Positions 34,915 through 46,899 of a stretch of DNA of 64,000 bases are shown here, piece by piece. The position numbers were made by a program, and so were the translations under genes. Within the stretch, counting starts at the first letter, position 1. Each line of letters opens with the position of its first letter. This DNA is from Amborella trichopoda (taxonomy: Eukaryota; Streptophyta; Magnoliopsida; Amborellales; Amborellaceae), in the NCBI RefSeq assembly GCF_000471905.2, contig NW_006499973.1, positions 2,437,593 to 2,501,592 of the forward strand. Reading direction: 5' to 3'. Below the pieces are notes generated by a model that searched no databases, was not told where the DNA came from, and saw only the letters and a list, made by a program, of their open reading frames with translations.

Positions 34915-35170
34915 CTTCTTCAGTCCACCCCCCCCCCCCCCGTCGGGTGCCTTCTTCACTCCACCCCTCGTAGGTACCTTCTTCACTCCACCCCACCCCC
35001 CACGGGTGCCCTCTTCACTCCACCCCCCGTGGGTACCATCTTCCCTCCACCCCCCGTGGGTGCCATCTTCACTCGACCCACCGACGGGTTTCATCTTTAC
35101 TTCACCCCCCGCGGGTGCCATCATTCCACACCCCCACGAGTGCTTCCATTATTCCACCACCGCAGGCACC
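34915..35170. repeat. C-rich tandem array, about 30-bp units
   Basis: Units combine CCACCCCCCGTGGGTGCC with TTCTTCACTC. About eight units are visible, with a pure C run at about 34927-34940. Open frames across it on both strands are repeat artefacts. Confidence 0.85.
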
Positions 35171-35599
35171 ATCTAACACCTCCCACGGACATCCCCATCA
35201 TCGACCCAGCGTGGGCACAAACCGCCTAGGTAACAATAAAGCCACTCTTCGGGGCAACACCCCAAAAAAGAGGAGGAGACCCCCTGCCTCGGTGGCCAGC
35301 TGCTACAATCAACTCAAGGCAGGGCCACACCCCCAAGACTCTCAAGACTCCTCTGTCAAGGCTCACTATGATAGGCGGGCATGGCCACGAATCCATGAGT
35401 AAAAGAGTCCTAAAAAAAAAATTTGGGCTTGGCAAAATCCCTCAAAGGGCTCCATGAGTAAGAGAGGAAACCAACGGGTGGACGTGACCTCGAAGTCACA
35501 GGTAAAAGCGCCCCAATAAAGGATACGGTGAAAAGCACTCTTCTGGCACCGTATCCCCTCAGCCTAAGTGAAAACCCACAAAGGGCACCTGGACCGAGC

Positions 35600-36125
35600 C
35601 TCCTCCTTCCGGCCTTCTGGCCAAACCTGCTCACTCTGGGCCCCAGTGCCTTCCAAAAAAAACTCTGGGCCTCAGTGCCTTTCATAAAAATCTAGGCCTC
35701 AGTGCCTTCAAAAATCCAAGCCCCAATGCATTTAAAAAAAAATCCAGGCCCTAGTGCCTTTCAAACAATTTTTTCGGCCCTAGTGCCACCTTTTTTTATC
35801 CCGTGCCTTTGTGCCACCTTCTTATTCTTGGCATTGGGGCCTTAGTGTTGCAGATTCACCTCGTTATCATAGACCCCAGTGCTTTCCAAACTAAAAACTC
35901 CAGGCCCTAGTGCCTTTTAAAACAAAAAAGCTCCGGGCCCTAGTTCCTTCCAAAAAACTCCGGGACCCAGTGCCTTCAAAACTCCAAGCCCCAGTGCCTT
36001 TCAAACAACTTTTTTAGCCCCAGTGCCACCATTTCTTTTATCTCGGGCCTTTGCACCACCTTCTTATTCTCAACATTGGGGCCTTAGTGCCCTGGTGCCA
36101 CCTCCTTATCACGGGCCTTAGTGCC
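35600..36125. repeat. Tandem array of GGCCCCAGTGCC units
   Basis: Units of roughly 30-35 bp carry GGCCCCAGTGCCTTCCAAAA, with variants ending in ACCTTCTTATTCT. They are interrupted and diverged. Confidence 0.8.
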
Positions 36126-36174
36126 GCCGCATAGAAAATAAATAAATCTTCCCCTCCTCTTCTTTTTCAGCAAA

Positions 36175-36590
36175 CTCTTACAACCAGGGTGAAGTCCCCT
36201 AAAATGGGACTACTTCAGAGACCATCCTCCTATTGAGTCTGGGTAATTCGGGAGACCCCCAACTGGACCAGTACGACGTAAGCCAAAGAGGTACCTTGCA
36301 TGTTGTTCTTCTCATCAAACTCCAGCAGCCAGGGTGAAGTCCCCTAAAATGGGACCGCTTCAGAGGCCATCCTCCTATTGAGTCTAGGTAATTCGATAGA
36401 CCCTCAACTGGACTAGTACGATGTATGCCAAAGAGGTACCTTGCCTGCCTTTTCTTCCTCCACTAATCTTCAATCATCTAGGGTGAAGTGCCTTAAAATG
36501 AGACCGCCTTGAAGGCCACCCTCCTTTCATGTCTGGGTAATTTGGGAGACCCCAAACTGGACTTATGGGATGTAAGCCGAGAGGTATCTT
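36175..36590. repeat. Three-unit tandem repeat, about 140 bp
   Basis: Each unit carries AGGGTGAAGTCCCCTAAAAT, TCCTCCTATTGAGTCTGGG, ACTGGACCAGTACGA and CAAAGAGGTACCTTGC. The third unit is the most diverged. Confidence 0.88.
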
Positions 36591-36781
36591 GTTTGCTCCT
36601 AGCGTTTCTAATTAGATTGGGATAAAGCTCACAAGAAGGGCCCCCGCAAACTGGAACACCAGGACCTTCTCGGCCAGAAAGAGATAAAGCTCACAAGAAG
36701 GGCCCCTATTGGCTGGAAAATCAAGAGTTCATGTTTAGAAAAAACGTTGTAAGCCCGTTGAAGGCAGACCATCAATGTGAC

Positions 36782-37062
36782 TGGTAAGGTGCCTCGATCT
36801 CACCCTCCAGATCCTGGATGATTAGGTGGCACGCGTCTTGGGTTTCAAGGGAGACCCGGGATGTTTTTGAGATCGCTCTCTTGGGAGCCTCGTTCTGAAA
36901 CTAATGAGGTATTACCAACTAATGAGAGAGGAATTTAAGGTGGGTTCGAGACTTACTCAATCTGGCTCGTGTGGGCACCCTCTTAGATCACTAAGAAAGC
37001 CCCACAGTAAGAAATCGCCTCCCTTGGCCTATATTCTCATGTTTTTTGCAATCACACACATA
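36782..37062 (-). repeat. 3' LTR of Tat copy 3, terminal part
   Basis: It matches the first 280 bases of the other Tat LTRs, including GGTGGCACGCGTC and GAGAGAGGAATTTAAGG. It is interrupted after ATCACACACATA by copy 2 and resumes at 54128 with TGGAAAATATTATAAGATAGG. Confidence 0.85.
37058..37062. repeat. Target-site duplication of Tat copy 2 (left), ACATA
   Basis: ACATA stands directly before TGGTTATGTGCC. The same bases follow the right LTR at 54123-54127. Confidence 0.88.
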
Positions 37063-39700
37063 TGGTTATGTGCCTTGATCTCACCCTCCGAATCTAGGTG
37101 ATCTGGTGGCACGTGTCTCAGATTTTTGGTAGACCCGGGATCTAAGATCTCTCTCTTGAAACCTTGCTCAAGGGCAAAGGTAGGTATACCAACCAATGAG
37201 AGAGGAATTTTGAGTGGGTTCGAGACTTACTCGGGCTGGCTAACATTGGGCACCCTCTTAGATCATGAAGAAAGCCCCCCAGCTACTTGGGCTGGTTCGG
37301 AATCGCCTCCTTTGACCTGTAATCCTCTTGTTTTTTTGCACAACACTTCTATGGTTAATTTGTAAGACAAGTGGGTTGAAGGACCCACCCTTGTCTTATG
37401 GCGATACACGTTCATGTGAGCAAGCGATGAAGTGATAGGTTAGGTGAAAGATAGAAAGGGGGGGGAGAACTTGACGAAGGGTCGAGACTTAACGTGATGG
37501 CCGGTAGTCACGGACTCGCAGTGGTACCAATACGGGCATGGTTCACAGGACCAGCACGGCTGCAATACTACTCAAAACTGAGGCCGACATGGTGATGCTA
37601 AGTTAAGACTACCCTTAGTCAAGCGAGAAGATAAAGGGGTTAAGAGAAAGAGGCGAGATGGTAAAGAGAGAGGGGGGGTCCGAATGTCAGTAAGCATCGC
37701 AATAGGCATTGCAAGGAGACAGTGCATCCCTTGCAGATGATGCTAACTCTCGATGAGGCATGCAGCAATGGTTCCTCCCAGGTCATACAATGATAGGCGA
37801 GGGACGCAAGGAGAACGATTATGGGCACTAAATGCATGAGAGAAGGTCACAGATGGTGATGGGTGTTGTCGATACCTCTTGCGAGCGGCGATAAGTACGC
37901 CTTCTATGCTAGGCGTGCAATAAAGGAAGACCCCCGGGGAGTGGCAACGCGCTTCACTGTCTGGGCTCTTCACTAAGACGTCACCATGTGGGCGGCGATA
38001 GGCAGCACCACCTACAGACTTAACTGGGAGAAAGCGACATACGAGGAGAAGGAGAAGGGGACTTGTGCATGACGTTGCCATTGCCCTGCACGACCTGTGA
38101 GACCAAGGGAGAGGCATGCACGACACTGCTATTGTCGTGCACGACCTCTTGAGGGACTCAGATGAAGAAGAAGGAGAAGATAGGGGAGAGGAGAGAGAGA
38201 GAGAGAAGAAAAGAAAAATAATAGAGAGAAGGTTTTACCTCAACCCTAGGGGCACCGGTTAGACATTTCTGTCTCCTCTCTCTCTCAAGCGTAACACCAA
38301 AATGGTCAGAAAGAGAAACTTGTATTAAGTGAAAACTCTCTCATGTGTGTATCCTCTATATCTCTCTCTATCCATCTATATGTCTCTCTTTTTTGGGTAC
38401 AATGCCGGTACGTATATAGAATTGTGCCCCAAACATGGGTGGTTGATCAAAAGTAACCCTAATTGTTGGAAATTAAGATTAAAATGATTTAAAAGAAATT
38501 TGGAAATAAGGTGAAAAATGATAGATTTGCCCCTTCCTAACAAGTCATGGAATTTCAGAACAGTCCATGTGTTGCCCTAGGACTTGCGTGTTATTGCATG
38601 GCAGATCTGAGGTCATTCTGATGCCCGGTTGATCGTAAGATTGTTGTTTTCTTGTAAGGATTGGCATGTCGATCGATTTGATACCAACTTCGAGCCATGG
38701 ATCGTGTTTTTAGTGCACGATCAAGTGACATAAACTTTGAGTAGATCTTGAAACTTTGGATCAAAAGTGTGTTTGTTCCTTGATGTTTTTCTGTGTTTTC
38801 TTCTCTGAATCACACTGAGAATGCTGTTACAATCACGTGGCACCAAACGCAGCTCGATTGCATGGCCAAACGAAGATTTTACAAGTTTGGAATTTTAGCC
38901 AGAATCAAGGATTCCTGCGACGAAATTTGCAGCCTGCTCGTCAGCTTTGTGTGTGAAATCTGACCTTTCATCATGTACTGGGTTAGAGTCAAAGATGGTC
39001 CGAGACCTTATGCCTACAATGGAATTGGTCTTGCGTAGATCGGGGTCGCAAGTGGTGTGATCGCGCCGCTCAAGCGAGGCATGATGCTGCTGAATTTCTT
39101 GCACTTTCTTCACAGATCAGTAACTTCTCTCAAGCTTTTATTCATGCTCGGGTATCGTCATGGGGCGTACCACATATCGAATCGCTCATCTTGACTAGAC
39201 TAAAGTGCTCACCAAATTTGAGCATGATACGACATGGGACGATCGAGATATAAGCATCGAAATTCACTGGTCGTGACTGTCTCTTCAATGGCATAGTGTT
39301 GCAGGGTGGCCGCACGAGAATAGCGTGTGGCTTCACCTGTTTCACTCTTTCACCCATAACTTCTTGGAACATCTATTTGAGCTAAAACTTGACCCCTTGG
39401 GGTTTTCAACCATGCCGGATCCATTGGTGGTAATCTCATAGTAATTTAAGACACTGACAAAATAGCTCTAGTTATAGGGGTCCGTTTTAGGGTGCTTGAG
39501 GTCGATTCTGCTGGAACTGTTTCTCAGTTTGCACTGCCTTAGACATGCCGGAATGAGAAAAAACTTAGCAGGAGATTTTTGAGAAACCTCATGAAGATCT
39601 TGGCCAGTTTTGGGGCTGTTTCGGAACTGTCAAAATTTCCACTACTTGCTAGGACTTTATTGAGTGGGGGCCCCATGTTGATGGAAAATATCTTCCAACA
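37063..39700 (-). repeat. 3' LTR of Tat copy 2
   Basis: It begins TGGTTATGTGCC and ends TTCCAACA. The minus-strand TATATA is at 38413-38418, followed by a leader with a splice-donor-like GAGGTAAAA near 38237. It keeps the promoter segment that the 5' LTR has lost. Confidence 0.9.
38413..38418 (-). promoter_or_regulatory. LTR TATA box, Tat copy 2 3' LTR
   Basis: TATATA in the minus-strand context AATTCTATATACGTACC is the counterpart of 2327-2334. The 5' LTR of this copy has no equivalent. Confidence 0.55.
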
Positions 39701-40119
39701 GCATGCCTCACTGAATATTGTGCTTCAAGAGAATTGAGAAGTACAATCATTCGAGAATTTTGAGGGATCTTTTTGGAGTCCACATCCTCAAGAGACTATC
39801 TGCGGTTTTGGAGCATGATGTCTTTGTCAAGACCTCCTTGTATAGAACCGGGCCTTTTTTAAGGCCAAATGCTACAAACCTTCACTCGCTGTTACACTAG
39901 GTTTTCCTTTGATTCTCAAGGTATCTCCTATAGGCCCTGCCTAGTGGGGTTCAGTAGGGGGCCTCTGACCCGCGCGAAAGTCTAGATCTATGTAGGCTAG
40001 AGGGTTTGACGAAGACATACCCTGGCCTTGTAGTTTTGTGCGTTTATGATGGTCCTTAGTATTTATGGAGGGATCTTTTCGTCATTGTCCTCACCCTCAA
40101 GGACTCTTATTGTTTCTGA

Positions 40120-40530
40120 ACTTGGGAGATCTTATGAGGCTCTCACTCCTTGACGAGCCAAGGAAAATGGGGAGATATTGTGTGCTCTCACTCCCGGATG
40201 ACCTTGGAAACTTGGGAGATATTGTGTGCTCTCACTCCCAGATAAGCCTAGAAACTTGGGAGATCTTGTGTGCTCTCACTCTCGGATGAGCCTGGAAACT
40301 TGGGATATCTTGTTTGCTCTCACTTCTGGATGAGCCTAGAAACTTGGGAGATCTTGTGTGCTCTCACTCCAGGATGAGCCTGAAAACTTGGGAGATCTTG
40401 TGTGCTCTCACTCTCGGATGAGCCTGAAAACTTGGGAGATCTTGTGTGTTCTCACTCTCAGATGAGCCTGGAAACTTGGGAGATCTTGTGTGCTCTCACT
40501 CTTGGATGAGCCTGGAAACTGGGGTGCCGA
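40120..40530. repeat. 44-bp tandem array, about 9 units
   Basis: It has the same unit as at 4020-4500 (GGGAGATCTTGTG, then GCTCTCACTC, GGATGAGCC). Units here mostly end AAACTT rather than AAACTG, so they were homogenised separately in each copy. Confidence 0.9.
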
Positions 40531-41359
40531 CTGAAGCTGTGGAAGTGCCTCAACCTGCCTTGTTGGTCTAAGCACCCTTTAATTGGTTTTCACTTGAACA
40601 TGGGAAGTGGTGGCGTGAAGATGGTTTTCACCAACTTCTGTTATTTTTTGGGTCTTTGACCCATGCCCTTACAATCATGTCCACCCTTTTCATCTGCTTT
40701 TGCCCACGGTGCCCCTTTGAGGTTTTCATCGTGCCTGGTTTTTTTTTTCCATGGAACTCTCTTACTCATGGTTTCGTGACCATGCTCATCCATCATTTTT
40801 ATTCATGGCATTCCCTTGTCAGGTGTACACCATGCCCATTTTTCATGTGAAGGCGTATTTAGGGTCGTGCCTTCAAGAACTATGCAAAGGCTTTTAACAT
40901 CATCCAACCAGGACGTGCACTATAGTTTTGGGTCATACAGCTGGATCGTGATAGAGAATGGCAGTCTATAGAGGCCATGAAATGAGTCTGGCGATGACTT
41001 TAACTCATTTGAGAAGACAACACGAACTTTCCTGTGGAAGGTTGATGATGAATTGTAAGTAGATGGGTGAGTAATGGTGACCCACGAACTGGGCGGAAAG
41101 ATGGCTCACCATTTTGTGAGCATGGGTGAAACTTACTAGGGGATGGCGAAACAAGGTGGAAGTGGTATGCGCATGCGAATGGGCCGGCTAGGAAAGGCAT
41201 GCCTGAAGACGCACGCAAAGGGCATGTGCGCGTACATAGGCTCCCTGAGGAGGCAATGATAATGATGTGCATGCACAAATGGGTCGGTTGGGAAAGACGT
41301 GCGTGAGAATGCACACAAAGGGAGGTGTGTGTGCATATGGGGCATATTTAAGGTCATTC

Positions 41360-42560
41360 CTCCGGGACTTGGGCGAAGCAGTTTAATGTCATGCGGTCAG
41401 GACGTGCACTATGGTTTAATGTCATATAGCTTGGACTGTGGTTATGCAGTTTAAAGTCATGCAACTTGGACCATGCATTTTTTGGTCATGCAACTAGACC
41501 ACTGCTATCGTTTTTGGTCATTTAGTTTGGACAATGGCTGTGTAGTTTAAGGTTATGCAGCATGGACCATATACAAGTTGTCATATTAGTAGGGCTACAT
41601 GGGGTAGGTATGTGGATAGCAATCTAGTTCCCTAAGGACAAAGATGGTTAAGGCTATACACATGACGAGATGTAGAGAAGAGTGGTGACCTTTCTAGGAG
41701 TAGTGAGTGGGAGAGGATTCACTAGGAATTAGAAGTGCCAGTGTCACTTCATGAGGATGATGAATATCGGTGTGCATAGAACTCTGACTGGCCAGAGCAT
41801 GGATGAACCCCACCGTGGGTCAAAGGAAGGATGGTTCCACCTCTCTGGGGCTGATGAGGTGAGTATGCCCCTTGCATACATCTAACTCCGTTGGGGGTCC
41901 AGTTGGAGTTATGCGTATGAGCCATTTGTCGACTGCGCGTTACAGTTTTTGGGTCTTGTAGCTCGGACCATGACTGTGTAGTTTAAGTCATACAACTAGG
42001 TCCATGCAGTTTGTGGTCATGCAACTAGACCTCCACTCTAGTTTAGGGTCATATAGTTTGGACCATGGTGCTAAGCCTTTTAAAATCATGCGGTCAAGAC
42101 TATGGTTTAAGGTCACATAGCTAGACTCTGGTCGTAAGTTTAAAGTCATGTGACGAGGACTTTGTAGTTTGAGGTCGTGCAACTTGATCTTTGCTACAAT
42201 TTAAGGTCATATAGTTCGGACCATGGCTGTGTAGTTTAAAGTCATACAGCTATGACCATGCAGTTTGTGGTCGTGCAACTAGAACTCCGCTATAGTATAT
42301 GGTCATATAGTTTGGACCGTGGTGCTGAGCCTTTTAACGTCATGCGGCTAGGATGTGCACTATGGTTTAATGTCAAACAGATGGACCCTAGTCATAAGTT
42401 TAAAGTCATGTGACGAAGACTTTACAGTTTGAGGTCGTGCAACTTGACCTTCGCTACAGTTTAAGGTCATATAGTTCGGACCATGGTCCGCGTCATGAGA
42501 CAAGGACTATGGTTGTGCAGTTTTAGGGTCATGCGGCATGGACCGTGCAGTTGTGAGAGA
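41360..42560. repeat. Degenerate array of about 30-bp phrases, copy 2
   Basis: GTTTAAGGTCATGCAG-like and GGTCATATAGTTTGGACC-like phrases are repeated, as at 5400-6310. One block of about 250 bp around 42060-42480 appears duplicated here. Confidence 0.75.
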
Positions 42561-43059
42561 AGCGACAACATGGGGATTAGAGTTACCACTAGAGGTCGGG
42601 CTTGCTGAGGAGCGAGATTGTGGTGCAGGGAATGAACTTCCTGAGGATGTGGGACACTAGTCCGCAGGGGAGTACCGAGGCAGCCGCACGACACTAAGTG
42701 TGGAGTGGTCCATGCATCAGTAAGCTTCGGTGATGCGTTAAGTTCCTCGGTGAAGAACGCGGCATTAGCGCATGGTGATAATTCTTTGATGAGGCATGCG
42801 AAAGTGACCTCTGGATGAGATGCGCTCCATAAAGGTCTAGATGGGGCGCGCCGCCATGTTACCCCGAAGGAAGCATGCGATAGTAAACCCCAGCGTGAAG
42901 TGCTCGCTGAGGCGCACGACGCAAGTCTTAACGAGGGGTGCAGCGATGATACTTCAAGCCTCAGGGCTAGCCCAACTCGGCCTGGTCTTATAGTCCTCAA
43001 GAGCTAGGGACTGGAGCATCCTTCTGAGTTTGTCGGGGGTAGTCTTCGACACTGTGGGG

Positions 43060-43067
43060 TATAAAAG
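43060..43067 (+). promoter_or_regulatory. Antisense TATA box in 3' region, copy 2
   Basis: TATAAAAG lies in GGGGTATAAAAGGGG, followed by TTTCACTGAAGGGTAAAAAC. It is the same as copy 1 at 6827. No downstream AATAAA remains because of the deletion at 43828. Confidence 0.58.
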
Positions 43068-43828
43068 GGGAAGAGACCCCATTTTACTATTTCACTGAAG
43101 GGTAAAAACAGTCGAAGGGTTCTTAGAGAGAGAGAGGGTCAAAGCTTCTGGCACAGGTTTTTCGGCAAGCACTTTTCGGGCAAATCTTGCCGAGACAGGC
43201 CCTTAGAAGATTTTCTGACGAGCTTCAAGAGGTGTGAAACTTTGAAGTGTGGTTGCGAACCTTTTTTGGCAAGTGCTAAAGCTTTTTGAGCAAGGGGGTA
43301 GGGTTTTTCGAGGCCTTAACAGATTTTGCAGAAGTGCCATGCCATAATTCGAGTGCTCCTCTTGTCGTTCCGCTGCCAAAGGGGAGGTCACAGAGAGTTC
43401 AGAGGGCTCTGTCAACCCTCTGATTATTGGAGATGAAGGTGCAGGGGTTGTATTGAGTTCACCGGAGACTTAGCAGAACTTTAGTGAGCTTTGATGAACT
43501 GTTGAAGTGGGAAACCAGGGAAAAGAGCCATCCACAGGGTCGCAGGGACATAGGGGAGCTTTTTCTCTGGGAATTTCCGATGGTCTCGCTAACTCCAACA
43601 ACGGGTAATAGGTGGGAAGGTTTATTTTTCCCAGTTCCTTGTCAGAAAAATTTGCCTTGTATATTGTATATACTTGTCAGATGAATTGAAGATGACTCGG
43701 AAGTGGTTGGCTTTTTCTTTTGGCCTGTAACTATTCTCCTTGGTGGGACTGAGGCTAACTTCTTCCAAAAATTTTGCCACTTCTTCATGGGGCAAGCATT
43801 TCTTTGGTGGGTTTTCTTCTTCTGTACA

Positions 43829-44890
43829 TGACAACTGGTCTCTTGACCGCTAGGACTAGGTCCCCACGAGCGAATGAATGAACCTTGATAGACTTGTCAA
43901 AGGCTCTTTTCATTCTTCCTTGATTGAGCTCAAGGTTCTCCTGGGCCTTCAGTCTCTTTTCATCAACGGCATGCAGCTCTTAGTAACGGAGCTTGAACCT
44001 CTCGTCCTCAGTCAGTCCCTGATGTATAGCAACACGGATTGAGGGTATTTAAATTTCAAGGGATAGGATCACCTCACCCCCATGGACCAGGGAGTAAGGG
44101 GTGGAGTTTGTAGCATTGCGAGTGGTAGTGTGGTAGGCCCACAGAGCCTCAGGCAGCTTCTCGTGCCAGTTTCTCTTCGACTTTGACATCAACTTCCAGA
44201 GCACTCCGTACAAAGTCTTGTTGAACGCCTCAACTAACCCGTTGGCTCGAGGGCAGTACATGGTCGAGTCCACTCAAAGCTGAACTTGTTAACTAGGTGA
44301 TCAATGTGCTGGCTCCTAAACTGGGGGCCATTATCAAAAATTATTCGATTCGAGACCCTGAATCGGTATACGATGTGGTGTCGCATGAAGTTAGCCACAG
44401 CGGTCGCTGGAACCTGTCTGAGAGGGAATGCCTCAGCCCACTTGGAAAAATAATATGTCGTTGCCAGAATGAAGCCATGACCCAAGGTAGAAGGAGGGTC
44501 AATGGATCCTACGATGCCCATACCCCACTAAGAAAAGGGCCATGATGTCACCGTAGGATGAAGAGGTTCTGAAGGCTGATGAATGAGGCTTGAGTGGATT
44601 TGGCACACCTGGCATCGTTTTATCTAATTTGGAGCTTCAGCTACCATGGAAGGCCAGTAATAGCCAAGTTTGTGTATGAGCTCGTAGAGCATGGGACCAG
44701 ACTGGTGCAGCCCACAAATGCCCAAGTGTACCTCTTCGAGTACTTTGCTTGCATCTTGTGCATCAACGCATCTGAGGAGGATTTCGTCAAATGAACAATG
44801 AAAGAGGACATCCCCATTGAGAAGGGTGTACTTGGTGGACATCCGTCATTTGCCATTACGTTCCGCTTGATCTTGAGGCACCCTTTCATG
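43829..44890 (-). pseudogene. Integrase, Tat copy 2 (C-terminus deleted)
   Basis: Zinc part: EEVHLGICGLHQ (two His) and CQVCQIH (two Cys). Core: GIVGSID with the first Asp region changed (Gly for Asp before IVG), IIFDNGPQFRSQH with the second Asp at about 44335, and PRANGLVEAFNK with the Glu at about 44240. It continues LPEALWAYHTTTRN. The C-terminal part beyond the SLVHGGEV region is truncated by the deletion at 43828. Frameshifts separate 44049-44273 from 44234-44521. Confidence 0.85.
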
Positions 44891-45149
44891 CTTTAGGAAT
44901 TCCATGATGGGCTCCCTCCAGTCTTTTATTTGTTCGACCTCAGCACACATCTGGTCGAAGAGTTCCAACTCATGTCCTTTGGGCTTGGCTTCTTTTCCTT
45001 GGGAAATTTCCTGTTCTGCCTTAAGGGCGTCCCTAACCGCGAGGAATGCCCCAAATGGGTAAGGTGGGTACTCAGTGAAGACATCCCTCTCATCATCCAC
45101 ATCAACTTCGGCTCTCAAGTCATGCCTCCATTCAGTTACCCAAATTGGA

Positions 45150-45960
45150 CTAAGTTCTGATGAAGATAATTGAATGGTGGTGCCGAGCTTCGACAGCACA
45201 TCAGCCTGGGAGTTTAGCGTTTTAGGGATGTGACTTAGGGAGAAATAATCAAACTAGGACATATAAGTTCTGGTCGTTTCTTGATAAGGCTTGAGAGTGT
45301 CCTTCCTTATGTCATAAATTCCCTTAAGTTGTCGGATGACCAACTCAGTGTCACCGAAGATGTTTAGCTGCTCCTGGTCTAGCTCTTGGGCGATCTCGAG
45401 CCCGAATATGAGGGCTTGATACTCAGCTTCGTTATGAGAAAACACCTATGCGAGTGAGAAGGATAGGGGAATGATCTCACCGTTAGGAGTTAGGAGCACG
45501 AATCCAGCCCCCCTTTATCAGACTAGAATGCTAGTCAAACTACATCTCCCATCGCTAACTTAATGCCATGCAGAAGACTTCTTCATCCAGGAGGTCACTT
45601 GACAGGGGAGATTCTGAAGGGACTGGGTGAGCCGTAAGGAAGTCTTCTAGGGCTTGACCCTTAACTACCTTTTGTGGTACATACATGATGTCGAACTCCA
45701 TCAACAATAATGCCCACTTGGCCAAACGTCCTGATAAGCAGGGCCGAGCCGTAAGGAACTTGACCGGGTCGGCCTTGGAGATTAACCTAACCTCGTGGCC
45801 GAGCAAGTAGTGGTAGAGCTTATGTACTGTGAAAATCAAGGTCAGGCACATCTTTTAGATGGGAGGGTAGTTCTTCTCAACCACTTGCATTATGTGGCTG
45901 AGATAATAAAGGGTTGTCTCCTTCCCACCATCATTGCTCTACACTAGGAGTGCCTAGAAT
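45150..45960 (-). pseudogene. RNase H and second RNase H, Tat copy 2
   Basis: The first domain has CLTLIFTVHKLYHYLLGHEV, LSGRLAKWALLLMEFDIMYV and QALEDFLTAH. The second has a broken W-E-M-stop-F-D start, SHNEAEYQALIFGLEIAQEL and IFGDTELVIRQLKGIYD. The acidic residues D, E and D are retained in this second domain. Stops flank the first Asp. Confidence 0.85.
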
Positions 45961-46079
45961 GACTCGTCAAGGGTGGTCACGTATAGGATGAGGGGTCTTC
46001 TCAACACTGGCATGGAGAGTACTGGTAGATTCAACAAGTATTACTTGATGTACTCGAGCGCAGCTTGGCACCCTTCATC

Positions 46080-46880
46080 CCATATGAAGGGAGTGTCCTT
46101 CTTCAGGAGATGTGAAAAGGGTCGACATCGCTCTGAGAGGTTCGAAAGGAACCTTCAAACGTAGGCATGTTGTCCTTGGAGAGACCGCAACTCATGGAGG
46201 GTTGTGGGTGACAGCATGTCCTGAATTGCCTTGATATTGACAGGCTTGATCTCAAGTCCACGATACCTCAATGAACCCTAAGAATTTTCCTGAGCATACA
46301 CTAAAGGCACATTTCAAAGGGTTCATCTTAAGTTGGTGACTCTGCAATGGCTCAAACACCTTTTCAAGGTCTTGCATATGAGTGGCTTTTGTTTCAGATT
46401 TTACCACCAAGTCATCTACATAACATTGGACCTCCTCGTGAATCATGTCCTTGAAGATAGTTGTCATGGCACGCTGATACATGACACCGGCATTCTTTAA
46501 CCCAAACGGCATCACAGTGTAGCAAAAGACACCTTTTAGATTCAAGAACGCAGTGGCCTCCTCATCCTCTGACAACATCTTGATTTGATTGTAACCAGAA
46601 TAACCATCCATAAAGGAGAAGATTTGGCAATGGGTCGTGGAGTCAACCAACATCTCGGTGAACGACAAGGGGAAATTGTCTTTAGGGCAAGTAGTGTTCA
46701 AGTCTCGAAAGCCGATGCAGACCCTGATTTGGCTGTTCTTCTTCTTGAAGAGGATGACATTCGCGTATGAACCCAACTTGCCTGAGCTTGTTCACCTCGA
46801 TGTCAATCTGCTTCTCGAGATCAAGCCTGAACCTTCTTGATTTCTACTTCATGGGATTGATGGCAGGATCGATGCGGAGG
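46080..46880 (-). pseudogene. Reverse transcriptase, Tat copy 2
   Basis: The open stretch 46252-46776 holds the palm: IRVCIGFRDLNTTCPKDN, FSFMDGYSGYNQIKM, MPFGLKNAGVMYQRAMTTIF and QCYVDDLVVKSETKATHM. The YVDD box is intact. The N-terminal fingers and the thumb lie outside the open frame and contain stops. Confidence 0.88.
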
Positions 46881-46899
46881 CGATGGACAGCAATTTGAG

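Larger units (their letters stand above)
33000..36781 (+). other. 3' untranslated region of plus-oriented Tat-like element E1
   Basis: Positions 35360-35600 carry GGGCATGGCCACGA, CATGAGTAAAAG and related phrases in the same orientation as 1-330, matching in reverse the copy 1 and 2 3' regions. Three different tandem arrays follow or precede (34915-35170, 35600-36125, 36175-36590). An opposite-strand TATA lies at 33250. No gene is recognisable. The region is cut at 36781 by Tat copy 3. Confidence 0.55.
39701..43828 (-). other. Long 3' untranslated region of Tat copy 2
   Basis: It is collinear with 3570-8454 of copy 1. It includes the 44-bp array, the degenerate array and the antisense TATA box. 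Relative to copy 1, several hundred bases are missing at about 43828, which joins the antisense unit directly to integrase. Confidence 0.78.

Noticed and set aside
34723..35229. Gly/Thr-rich and Pro-rich frames over the C-rich array
   Set aside because: They are open on both strands because of the repeat; no start context or domain.
36782..37070. Two successive LTR starts read as a tandem LTR duplication
   Set aside because: ACATA duplications at 37058 and 54123 show that the second start is the left end of copy 2 inserted in the first.
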